This document shows positions 1 through 6,557 of a stretch of 20,862 nt of DNA, piece by piece. Within the stretch, counting starts at the first letter, position 1; the number at the start of each line of letters is the position of its first letter. Origin of the DNA: an uncultured Clostridium sp. (lineage in GTDB: Bacteria; Bacillota; Clostridia; TANB77; CAG-508); the NCBI GenBank assembly GCA_946496115.1, contig CAMMFK010000017.1, positions 1 to 20,862 on the forward strand, given 5' to 3'. The position numbers were made by a program, and so were the translations under genes. The notes under the pieces were generated by a model. It was not told the origin of the DNA and ran no database searches. It was given only the letters and a program-made list of their open reading frames with translations.

Positions 1-2
1 TA

Positions 3-1160
3 ATCTTTATTGCAATAATAACAATTCTATTAATAATAGGATTATTAATAGGGGTAAATATATTAAGAACAAATATATTAAATGGAACATATAATTCAGC
101 AAATAATAACTCAAGTAGTAGTAATTTATTACCAGAATATATAAAAGAAGGAATAACTTTAGGTGGTATAACTGGTACATTAGTCGACTTAGATACATCG
201 GATGCTACAGCAACAGCAGAAGATATAGTATGGGGTAAAACTGCTTATGTAAATGGAGAGAAAATAACAGGAACATATTTGACACTTGGAATGTTAGAAA
301 TAGGAGACTATGTAGACTATAAACCGGATGTAGCAAATGATTATACTGTTTTATCAATAAATAGTGGTTATTCAAATAATCAAATTATATCACAAGAAAA
401 TTTAGGGTGGAGAGTGTTTGGTGTAAATAGTAAAGGAATGATAGATTTGATTAGTAGTACTCCAACGACCCAAACTATAGGATTTTCTGGATCTTTAGGA
501 TATAATAATTCTGTATTTTTTCTTAATGATATTGCGGCAAAACAATATAGCAACAATAACCTAGAAACAACGGCAAGAAGTTTAAAGGTAGAAGATATAG
601 AAGATAGATTGACAGAAGAAGGAGTAGAGTATGCACATAATAGTTTTGATTCTGCTATAAAATATGGAAATACAGATACAGCTTATAATAGTAGTGATAG
701 ATATTATCCCAACATATATGCATACGTAAATGGCTCTGGTATAAATACGACAAATGTAAAAACTGATGGAATAGGACAAAGTAATAGTTATTATACTAGT
801 CCAACGACTGAAACATATTCCCAGGCTGGAAATGGGGGATTAACTGTTACTCAATCATTTATTTTGTGTTTGGTAAATAGCAATTATTATAAAAATGCTA
901 TATTCTATGATTTGATACAAATGGATAAATCTTATTGGCTTGCCTCTAGATATGTAAATTCTTATGGAAGACTGTTTGACTTTGGATTGAGATGTGTAGA
1001 AACTGATTATACAATAAATGGATTTAATCTTTTTATTTCCAATAGAACTACATTTACAATAGCAAAACATATTCGACCACTTGTATCCTTAGATTCAAAA
1101 TTAAGAATAACAGGAGGAGATGGAACAGAAAATAATCCATACAAAATATCATACGAATAA
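3..1160 (+). CDS. Membrane-anchored surface protein with a DUF6273-like C-terminal domain (5' end outside window)
   Basis: The reading frame is open from base 3, so the gene begins upstream of the window; the Met at 279 is internal. The first visible residues form a hydrophobic membrane segment (about 3-70; IFIAIITILLIIGLLIGVNI), which could be a type IV prepilin-like anchor or an ordinary N-terminal anchor. A low-complexity Asn/Ser linker follows. Next comes a short module with the motif WGKTAYVNGEKITGTY (about 228-275), a pattern common in clostridial surface and phage tail proteins. The rest resembles the DUF6273-type domain of Firmicutes surface proteins: WRVFGVNSKGMIDLIS near 410-458, YWLASRYVNS, FGLRCVET and IRPLVSL near 934-1095. 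It ends with GGDGTENNPYKI, a typical C-terminal closure. Stop is TAA. Ligand and function are unknown. The domain assignment is by motif memory only. Confidence 0.8.
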   Translation: MFIAIITILLIIGLLIGVNILRTNILNGTYNSANNNSSSSNLLPEYIKEGITLGGITGTLVDLDTSDATATAEDIVWGKTAYVNGEKITGTYLTLGMLEIGDYVDYKPDVANDYTVLSINSGYSNNQIISQENLGWRVFGVNSKGMIDLISSTPTTQTIGFSGSLGYNNSVFFLNDIAAKQYSNNNLETTARSLKVEDIEDRLTEEGVEYAHNSFDSAIKYGNTDTAYNSSDRYYPNIYAYVNGSGINTTNVKTDGIGQSNSYYTSPTTETYSQAGNGGLTVTQSFILCLVNSNYYKNAIFYDLIQMDKSYWLASRYVNSYGRLFDFGLRCVETDYTINGFNLFISNRTTFTIAKHIRPLVSLDSKLRITGGDGTENNPYKISYE

Positions 1161-1211
1161 ATGCAAAAATATTAAAAATATAAATTAATCAATATATATA
1201 ATAAATTTTAC

Positions 1212-1240
1212 GTATTAATAATAAAAAATCGGAAATACTA
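1212..1240 (+). promoter_or_regulatory. Possible forespore sigma-F-like promoter upstream of the DUF421 gene
   Basis: GTATT (1212-1216) and GGAAATACTA (1231-1240) are 14 bp apart. The second element fits the sigma-F -10 pattern GGNNANANTA, and the first is one base from GYATA. The spacing is slightly short and the region is very AT-rich, so the match could be chance. It lies about 85 bp before the start of a gene whose family is often linked to spores. Confidence 0.25.
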
Positions 1241-1325
1241 TAGCCAAATGAAAATAAAATTTATATATGAATTAGATGTACAAAAAAGAATTTTCATAAA
1301 ATAATTGCAGATAGTAAGGAGAATC

Positions 1326-2015
1326 ATGTTAGTAAATTTTATAAGAGCAATTATTATTTATATAATAGTATTAGTAGTTATGAGACTAATGGGTAAAAGA
1401 GAAATAGGACAACTTCAACCATTTGAACTCGTAATATCAATAATGATTGCAGACCTAGCATCAATTCCAATGACTGATACAGGAGTACCAATATTTAATG
1501 GCATAGTACCAATACTAGGACTTCTTGCAATGCACTTATTAATAACAGTTTTAAACATAAAATCAGTAAGTATAAGAAAAATAACTTGTGGAAAGCCAAC
1601 AATTTTAGTATATAGAGGAAAAATAGATGAAGAAGCTTTAAAAAAGGAAAGGTTTACAGTAAGTGAACTTCAAGAAAGATTAAGAGGAAAAGACGTATTT
1701 AACTTAGGAGATGTTGAGTATGCAATACTTGAAACAAATGGGGAAGTTTCAGTAATTCAAAAACCTAATAAAAGAAATACAATACCAGAAGATTTTAACA
1801 TAGAACCCGAATACGAAGGACTTCCATATGATTTAATCGTTGATGGAAAAATAATGTACGAAAATTTAGGCAAAATAGGAAAAGATGAAAAATGGCTACA
1901 AAAGCAAATTGTAAAATTTAAAACAACACCAGAAAATGTATTAATAGCTACAATGGACGGAAAAGGAAATTTCTTTTGTCAAAATAAGAGTAAAAAAAGG
2001 AGAAAGCGGAAATGA
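1326..2015 (+). CDS. DUF421 (YetF/YdfS-like) membrane protein
   Basis: 229 aa. I place the start at ATG 1326, just after AAGGAGA (1316-1322); a frame extension to TTG 1305 would put that site inside the gene. The N-terminal ~80 residues hold three hydrophobic segments (about 4-21, 34-50 and 57-78) with the family signature GKREIGQLQPFELVI between the first two. A soluble domain follows with GKPTILVYRGKI, SELQERLRGKDVFNLGDVEY and LETNGEVSV, all typical of DUF421. The C-terminus is strongly basic (KKRRKRK). Known family: in Bacillus, YetF/YdfS-type proteins sit in the spore inner membrane and relatives affect spore properties; the molecular function is unclear. The next gene is DUF4363, a frequent partner in Clostridia, so the two probably work together. 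Confidence 0.88.
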   Translation: MLVNFIRAIIIYIIVLVVMRLMGKREIGQLQPFELVISIMIADLASIPMTDTGVPIFNGIVPILGLLAMHLLITVLNIKSVSIRKITCGKPTILVYRGKIDEEALKKERFTVSELQERLRGKDVFNLGDVEYAILETNGEVSVIQKPNKRNTIPEDFNIEPEYEGLPYDLIVDGKIMYENLGKIGKDEKWLQKQIVKFKTTPENVLIATMDGKGNFFCQNKSKKRRKRK

Positions 2016-2094
2016 AAAATAAGAATATGATAATTGTATAAATAGTGTTACCTAATTTTACAATGAAATATTAACAAAAAATAAAGGAGTGAAA

Positions 2095-2484
2095 ATGAGA
2101 AGAGAAGCTGTAATTACTATATTAATCATATTAGTAATAATAATTGGCGAATATTTGACTCAAAGGTATTCAGAGGAAACTTTAGGAGGAGTACAGGACT
2201 CATTAGGAGAATTAAAAGAACAGATACTTAGTTCAGAAATTGAAGTAAGTGAATTAATAGACAAAACAAACCAAATTTATGACAAATGGGAAGAAGATAA
2301 TGAACTACTTTCTTACTATTTGGAGCATGATGAGTTAGAAAAAGTAAATACTCAAATTGTATTAGTAAGAGGATTTTTAGAATCAGATACACCTGGTGAT
2401 GCAATACCTGAAATTGAAGAAGGAATATATATATTAGAGCATATAAAAGAAAAGGAAAAGTTGAGTATTAAAAATGTATTTTAA
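2095..2484 (+). CDS. DUF4363 family protein
   Basis: 129 aa. ATG 2095 is preceded by AAAGGAG (2083-2089) with a 5-nt spacer. The in-frame GTG at 2089 overlaps that ribosome site and is rejected as the start. Residues about 5-20 (AVITILIILVIIIGEYL) form one membrane segment or uncleaved signal anchor. The remainder is acidic and alpha-helical, with heptad-like Leu/Ile spacing. It contains a W-E-x-x-x-E-L-x-x-Y helix and the end pattern EGIYILEHIKEKEKLSIKNVF, which resembles the DUF4363 family. The gene follows DUF421 after 79 bp with no terminator between, and a terminator follows it, so the two are likely one transcript. Function unknown; the pairing suggests a small accessory subunit of the DUF421 protein. 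Confidence 0.75.
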   Translation: MRREAVITILIILVIIIGEYLTQRYSEETLGGVQDSLGELKEQILSSEIEVSELIDKTNQIYDKWEEDNELLSYYLEHDELEKVNTQIVLVRGFLESDTPGDAIPEIEEGIYILEHIKEKEKLSIKNVF

Positions 2485-2495
2485 TTAACTGTTTT

Positions 2496-2533
2496 CTTCC
2501 CAAACTCGAAAGAGCTAGGGAAGTTTTTTCTTT
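2496..2533 (+). terminator. Rho-independent terminator after the DUF4363 gene
   Basis: CTTCCC (2496-2501) pairs with GGGAAG (2518-2523). An inner CTC-GAAA-GAG hairpin (2505-2514) carries a GNRA-type loop. A T-run starts at 2524 (six T, then C, then TTT). It closes the DUF421-DUF4363 unit. Confidence 0.8.
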
Positions 2534-2536
2534 GTA

Positions 2537-2576
2537 AATAACAAAAGGCCTAACCCAATGTAAATTAGGCTAGGCC
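2537..2576 (-). terminator. Terminator of dapA on the minus strand
   Basis: TAGGCC (2571-2576) pairs with GGCCTA (2547-2552), and an inner imperfect CCCAA/TTAGG stem extends it. Read on the minus strand, the hairpin is followed by TTTTGTTATTT, a modest T-tract. It lies 40 bp beyond the dapA stop. No T-run follows on the plus strand, so I assign it to dapA. Confidence 0.65.
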
Positions 2577-2615
2577 AAATAGCTATTTATATTAATATGA
2601 CAGCATAAGAAAAAA

Positions 2616-3500
2616 TCATATAAAATTCATTTTCTTCATTTCATTTTCTAAAACAACCTTATTCTTGTCAGTTAATTCAACAAGAGGAAGTCTTGGATTT
2701 CCAAAATCATAGCCACTTAATTTCAAAGCATATTTAACTGGAATAGGATTTACTTCACAAAATAATGCGTTAATTAAACTCAAAGCATTAAGCTGCATTT
2801 TTAAAGCCTCATCAAGTTTTCCATCAAAGAAATTTTGGCACATATCATGAGTATATTTAGGAGCTACATTTGATAAAACAGATATTACACCTAAACCACC
2901 CAAAGACATTATAGGTACAACTTGGTCATCATTTCCAGAATAAATATGTAAATTGTCTCCACATAACTCAGCTATTTTAGCAATTTGAGATATATTTCCA
3001 CTTGCCTCTTTTATAGCCACTATATTAGGAATTTTAGAAAGTTCCAGACAAGTTTCAGGTAAAATATTTACCCCTGTTCTACTTGCTACACTATATAAAA
3101 TAATAGGAAGTCTTGTGCTAGAAGCAACAGCAGAATAATGAGCAATCAGACCACCTTGAGTTGTTTTGTTGTAATATGGAGTAACAACTAAACAACCATC
3201 TGCACCTACTTCTTCAGCATATTTACTCATAGCCATAGCCTGAGCAGTATTATTAGAACCAGTACCTGCAATAACAGGAACTCGTTTTTTTGCTACATCA
3301 ATAGCAAACTTGATTGCATCCTTTCTCTCTTTTTCAGTCATTGTAGATGATTCACCAGTAGTTCCACAAACAATAAGAGCATCAACACCATTTTCAATTT
3401 GATTTTCAATCATCTCGCCGAAAACTTTAAAATTAATTCCTTGCTCATCAAACGGAGTAGCAAGAGCTGTACCACAGCCTTTAAAAATTATAGGTTTCAT
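2616..3500 (-). CDS. dapA: 4-hydroxy-tetrahydrodipicolinate synthase
   Basis: 294 aa, normal length. It condenses pyruvate with aspartate semialdehyde, the first committed step to diaminopimelate and lysine, in the cytoplasm. The fold is a TIM barrel of the DapA/N-acetylneuraminate lyase family. Visible residues are Thr47-Thr48 in CGTTGES, Tyr110 in VVTPYYNK, Tyr136, Arg141 in SRTGVNI and the Schiff-base Lys164 in VAIKEASGN. The GTTGES and SRTG motifs favour DapA over sialate lyase or KdgA. The segment YSVASRTG differs from the commoner YNVPSRTG, with the Pro replaced by Ala. The start is ATG at 3500, with AAGGAG at 3513-3508 and a 7-nt spacer; the longer open frame to 3572 lacks such a site. 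The gene is monocistronic and divergent from the ATPase. No lysine riboswitch is visible in the short upstream region. Confidence 0.96.
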   Translation of the reverse strand: MKPIIFKGCGTALATPFDEQGINFKVFGEMIENQIENGVDALIVCGTTGESSTMTEKERKDAIKFAIDVAKKRVPVIAGTGSNNTAQAMAMSKYAEEVGADGCLVVTPYYNKTTQGGLIAHYSAVASSTRLPIILYSVASRTGVNILPETCLELSKIPNIVAIKEASGNISQIAKIAELCGDNLHIYSGNDDQVVPIMSLGGLGVISVLSNVAPKYTHDMCQNFFDGKLDEALKMQLNALSLINALFCEVNPIPVKYALKLSGYDFGNPRLPLVELTDKNKVVLENEMKKMNFI

Positions 3501-3515
3501 ATAGAAACTCCTTTC

Positions 3516-3538
3516 CTTATAACAAGATATGTTATAAG
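3516..3538. repeat. 8-bp perfect inverted repeat next to the dapA ribosome binding site
   Basis: CTTATAAC (3516-3523) and GTTATAAG (3531-3538) are separated by 7 bp. They lie just upstream of the dapA Shine-Dalgarno sequence on the minus strand. The repeat could be a dimeric repressor operator or an mRNA hairpin near the start. AT-rich palindromes also arise by chance. Confidence 0.45.
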
Positions 3539-3678
3539 AAAAGCAATTATTCCTTACAATATAATTATGCAAGTAAAATAATTACTATTTACATTTAAGG
3601 TTAGTAAAACTAAGAATATAAATTATTATAATTCCAAAGTTTGCCTTAAAGTAACTAAACTAAATATATCATAATTTA

Positions 3679-3707
3679 TTGACTTTATCAATCAATTAGA
3701 CTAAAAT
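3679..3707 (+). promoter_or_regulatory. Sigma-A-type promoter for the P-type ATPase gene
   Basis: TTGACT (3679-3684) and TAAAAT (3702-3707) are 17 bp apart, which is close to consensus. This predicts a transcript start near 3714, giving a leader of about 54 nt before ATG 3768. That is too short for an M-box magnesium riboswitch. No equally good promoter was found for dapA on the other strand; a TATAAT at 3629-3624 has only a weak -35 partner. Confidence 0.55.
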
Positions 3708-3724
3708 TTAATTATAAAATTTTC

Positions 3725-3751
3725 GGTTTAGGATTGTCCCTAATTGAAAAA
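3725..3751 (+). repeat. Remnant right end of the GGACCGTCC repeat family
   Basis: By eye, 21 of 27 positions match the right arm of the element at 6509-6535. The match runs from GGTTTAGGATTGTCCC through TTGAAAAA. No left arm is seen upstream. Like the intact copy, it sits a few bases before a ribosome binding site (AGAGAGG, 3754-3760). Confidence 0.6.
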
Positions 3752-3819
3752 ACAGAGAGGTAAACAAATGAAATATTACGAGATTTCTCGGTAAGAGTAA
3801 TGAAGAAATTTATAAAATC

Positions 3820-4755
3820 TTGAAAACGGATTCAAATGGATTAAGTACAAAAGAAGCAAACAAAAGACTCGTAGAAAATGGTTTAAATATTGTAACAGAA
3901 AACAAAAAGCGAGGACCAATATATTTTTTAGTAAATTCATTTAAAGATAAATTTATTTTGATACTAGTAATTTTAGCAATTATTAGCTTAATCAATCAAG
4001 ATGTGCTAGGTGCAGTAATTATTATTTTTTTAGGAATATTAAGTGCCTTAATTAGCTTCGCTCAAAATTATTCTACTTACAGATTTAATGAAAAGTTAAA
4101 ATCTAAATTAAAGAGTAAAACCACAGTTTTTAGAAATAAAGATAAAGACACAGTTATTTATACAGAAAATGTTGTTGTAGGGGATATTATTACTCTTAAT
4201 GCAGGATCAATTGTTCCAGCAGATATGGTACTTTTAGAGTCAAAAGACTTATTTGTAAACCAATCAGCATTTACAGGAGAAAGTGTACCAGTTGAAAAAA
4301 TAGTAGGTAAAGCTGGAAAACAAGATGATGATGTATTTAATATTCAAAACATTTGCTTAATGGGTTCAAATGTTGTTAGTGGAAAAGGCATTGGAGCAGT
4401 TATAACAACTGGATTTGATACATATCTTGGCAAAATGAATAAAGAAATAAGCAAGAAAAAAGAACCCACAAATTACACTAAAGAAATGGACAGTGTAACA
4501 AAGTTACTTATAAAATGCATGATTATAGTTTCAATATCTGTATTTTTAATATTTGGGTTTATTAGAAACAACTGGAGTGAAGCATTTTTATTCGCCTTAT
4601 CAGTTGCGGTTGGTATAACTCCAAGTATGCTTCCAATGATAGTAAATGTAAATTTAACTAAAGGAAGTAGAAGCTTAGAGAAGAAAAAAAACACTTGTAA
4701 AAAATATAAAAGCTATACAAAATTTAGGAACAATAGACACACTTTGCACAGATAA
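3820..4755 (+). CDS. N-terminal frame of the broken MgtA-type ATPase
   Basis: This piece runs in the first frame and holds the N-terminal cytoplasmic segment (LSTKEANKRLVENGLN), the first two membrane helices and the actuator domain with the TGES dephosphorylation motif at 4273-4284. The next helix pair includes the ion-path segment VAVGITPSMLPMIV. The frame can be extended upstream to about 3772, but no start codon with a ribosome site lies there. TTG 3820 is merely the first possible internal start and has no Shine-Dalgarno sequence. From 4691 on, the last ~21 residues before the stop are out of frame. Alone it lacks the phosphorylation and nucleotide domains and could not pump ions. Confidence 0.6.
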   Translation: MKTDSNGLSTKEANKRLVENGLNIVTENKKRGPIYFLVNSFKDKFILILVILAIISLINQDVLGAVIIIFLGILSALISFAQNYSTYRFNEKLKSKLKSKTTVFRNKDKDTVIYTENVVVGDIITLNAGSIVPADMVLLESKDLFVNQSAFTGESVPVEKIVGKAGKQDDDVFNIQNICLMGSNVVSGKGIGAVITTGFDTYLGKMNKEISKKKEPTNYTKEMDSVTKLLIKCMIIVSISVFLIFGFIRNNWSEAFLFALSVAVGITPSMLPMIVNVNLTKGSRSLEKKKNTCKKYKSYTKFRNNRHTLHR

Positions 4756-6322
4756 AACAGGAACTTTAACTCAAGATAAAATAGTATTACAAAAATATAT
4801 AGACTTAAATGGAAATGAGGATTTATCAATCTTAAAATACGCGTACTTAAATAGTTATTTAAGTACAGGATTAAAAAACATAGTAGATAGAGCAATAATG
4901 TCATGTGGAAAAGAGCATAAAGTAAATATAGAAGGATATATAAAAGTTGATGAAATACCATTTGATTATACAAGAAAAAGGATGAGCATAGTTGTAAAAA
5001 AGGATGACTATACATTAATAACAAAAGGTGCATTAGAAGAAGTTTTAAAAATTTGCACAAAAGTAAACAACAAAGGTGAAATTCAAAATATAACAAAAGA
5101 AAAAATAGAAAAAATTGAACAAAAAGCAAAAGAATTAGCCAAAAAAGGAATGCAAGTAATAGCTATAGCAAGCAAAAAAGAATATTCAGGCGTAAATATA
5201 TTTAATGAAAAAGACGAGAAAAACATGACCTTTATAGGATTAGTAGGATTCTTAGACCCACCAAAAAAAGATGTAAAGCAAACAATAAAAGAATTAAAAA
5301 AATACGGAATACAAACAAAGGTAATTACTGGAGATAATCAATATGCAACAGAAAATATATGTGGCTTAGTTGGAATTGATGGAGATGTCTTACTAGGCTC
5401 AGACTTAGAAAAAATGACTGATGAGGAATTAAGTAAAAAGGTAGAAGAAATAAATATATTTGCTAGAATGAATCCAATGCAAAAAGAAAGAATAGTAAAT
5501 GTATTAAGAAAAAACGGGCATGTAGTAGGATATATGGGAGATGGTGTAAATGATGCAGCATCTTTGCATTCTGCAGATGTGGGAATATGTGTAAATACAG
5601 GTGCAGACATAGCAAAAGAATCAAGTGATATAATTTTATTAGAAAAAAGCTTAAAAGTTATATTAGATGGAGTCTTAGAAGGAAGAAAAGTATATGCAAA
5701 TATTGAAAAATATATGAAACTTGCAATAAGCTCAGACTTTGGAGATGTATTTAGCATATTAATAGCAAGTATATTTTTACCATTTTTGCCACTACTACCA
5801 ATACAAATGCTAATTCAGGACTTTTTATTCCAATTTTCACAAATAGCAATACCTTATGATAGAGTAGATGAAGAATATATTATTAGACCAAGAAAATGGA
5901 ATACAAAAAACTTGGGAAGATTCATGGTAGTCATGGGAATGACCAGTTCTGTAATAGATGTAATGGCATTTACTATATTTTGGTTTGTATTAGGATATAA
6001 TTCACTAGAAATGGAAAGTTATTTCCAAACAGCATGGTTTATAGAATGTTTAATTTCACAAACCTTAATAATACATTTTATACGTACAGAAAAAATACCA
6101 TTTATACAATCAAGAGCAAGCAAACCACTTTCTATAATGTCTCTAGTAACAGTCGTTGGAACAATAATTGTACCTATAGCTTTACATGGAATTCAAGAAT
6201 TTAACTTTGTTGTACTACCAATTCAGTTTTACATAGTTGTATTACTATTAAATATATGCTATACTGTTCTCGCACAAATTGTAAAACACATATATATAAA
6301 GAAATACCATGAATGGTTATAA
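4691..6322 (+). CDS. C-terminal frame of the broken MgtA-type ATPase
   Basis: The homologous frame resumes at 4691 (TLVKNIKAIQ). It contains the phosphorylation site DKTGT (4751-4765), the nucleotide-binding KGA motif (5024-5032), the TGD segment VITGDNQ and the hinge GDGVND (5537-5554). The C-terminal membrane helices follow, ending in IYIKKYHEWL. An in-frame ATG occurs at 4898, but it lies after the catalytic Asp and has no ribosome site, so it is probably not a real start. The TAA stop (6320-6322) directly abuts the inverted-repeat element. Confidence 0.6.
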   Translation, partial: TLVKNIKAIQNLGTIDTLCTDKTGTLTQDKIVLQKYIDLNGNEDLSILKYAYLNSYLSTGLKNIVDRAIMSCGKEHKVNIEGYIKVDEIPFDYTRKRMSIVVKKDDYTLITKGALEEVLKICTKVNNKGEIQNITKEKIEKIEQKAKELAKKGMQVIAIASKKEYSGVNIFNEKDEKNMTFIGLVGFLDPPKKDVKQTIKELKKYGIQTKVITGDNQYATENICGLVGIDGDVLLGSDLEKMTDEELSKKVEEINIFARMNPMQKERIVNVLRKNGHVVGYMGDGVNDAASLHSADVGICVNTGADIAKESSDIILLEKSLKVILDGVLEGRKVYANIEKYMKLAISSDFGDVFSILIASIFLPFLPLLPIQMLIQDFLFQFSQIAIPYDRVDEEYIIRPRKWNTKNLGRFMVVMGMTSSVIDVMAFTIFWFVLGYNSLEMESYFQTAWFIECLISQTLIIHFIRTEKIPFIQSRASKPLSIMSLVTVVGTIIVPIALHGIQEFNFVVLPIQFYIVVLLLNICYTVLAQIVKHIYIKKYHEWL

Positions 6323-6535
6323 TTTTTCAGTGGGGGACGGTCCTAAATCGAAAATCAAATCTATTTAAAAGCCAGCAATATACTTCTCGATATTTTAGAT
6401 GAGCGTAGCGACGAAGGAGCTTAAGCGAGACGTGCAAGCTGGAGTGGAGCGACTTGCGCAGCAAAATAGGAGAGAATGTATATTGTGGCTTGACAAATAA
6501 AAATTTTTGATTTAGGACCGTCCCCCACTGAAAAA
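6323..6535. mobile_element. MITE-like 213-bp element with 27-bp terminal inverted repeats
   Basis: The left arm 6323-6349 (TTTTTCAGTGGGGGACGGTC at its outer part) is the exact reverse complement of the right arm 6509-6535. A second inverted pair lies inside: AAGCCAGCAATATAC (6369-6383) and GTATATTGTGGCTT (6478-6491). The core is clearly GC-richer than its surroundings and carries related GAGCGTAGCGAC (6401-6412) and GAGTGGAGCGAC (6442-6453) plus the palindrome GCTTAAGC (6419-6426). There is no open reading frame of note. It starts at the base after the ATPase stop codon and ends 10 bp before the next ribosome site. As RNA it would fold into a long nested hairpin. No clear target-site duplication is visible. 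The GGGACGGTCC core is a dispersed repeat type seen in clostridial genomes (recalled, not searched). Confidence 0.7.
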
Positions 6536-6557
6536 AATTTAAAATAAAGGAGGATAT

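Larger units (their letters stand above)
3768..6322 (+). pseudogene. mgtA: Mg2+-transporting P-type ATPase (MgtA/MgtB family), interrupted by two +1 frameshifts
   Basis: The frames combined encode about 850 residues, near the usual MgtA length of about 900. The family imports Mg2+ using ATP. ATG 3768 follows AGAGAGG (3754-3760) and encodes MKYYEISR, then TAA at 3792. Skipping one base (T3792) continues smoothly as KSNEEIYKIL into the frame that runs to 4755. The second break is at a run of eight A (4684-4691). One A too many turns KKKTLVKNIKAIQNLGTIDT into a missense tail that ends at 4755, just as the phosphorylation motif DKTGT (4751-4765) begins in the other frame. All P-type hallmarks survive: TGES, DKTGT, KGA and GDGVND. 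MgtA-type signatures are VAVGITPSMLPMIV and the C-terminal IRTEKIPFIQSRAS. The changes could be a decaying gene, base-calling errors, or slippage-dependent expression. Flanked on both sides by copies of one repeat family. Confidence 0.85.

Noticed and set aside
3708..3767. M-box magnesium riboswitch before the ATPase
   Set aside because: The leader is only about 54 nt and shows none of the M-box helices.
4713..5129. 138-codon minus-strand open frame rich in Leu/Phe
   Set aside because: It is antisense to the conserved phosphorylation and nucleotide domains of the ATPase, has no ribosome site, and its composition is what complementary AT-rich codons give.
4898..6322. A separate gene starting at ATG 4898
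   Set aside because: The homologous ATPase frame is continuous back to 4691 and includes DKTGT; the ATG is internal and lacks a Shine-Dalgarno sequence.
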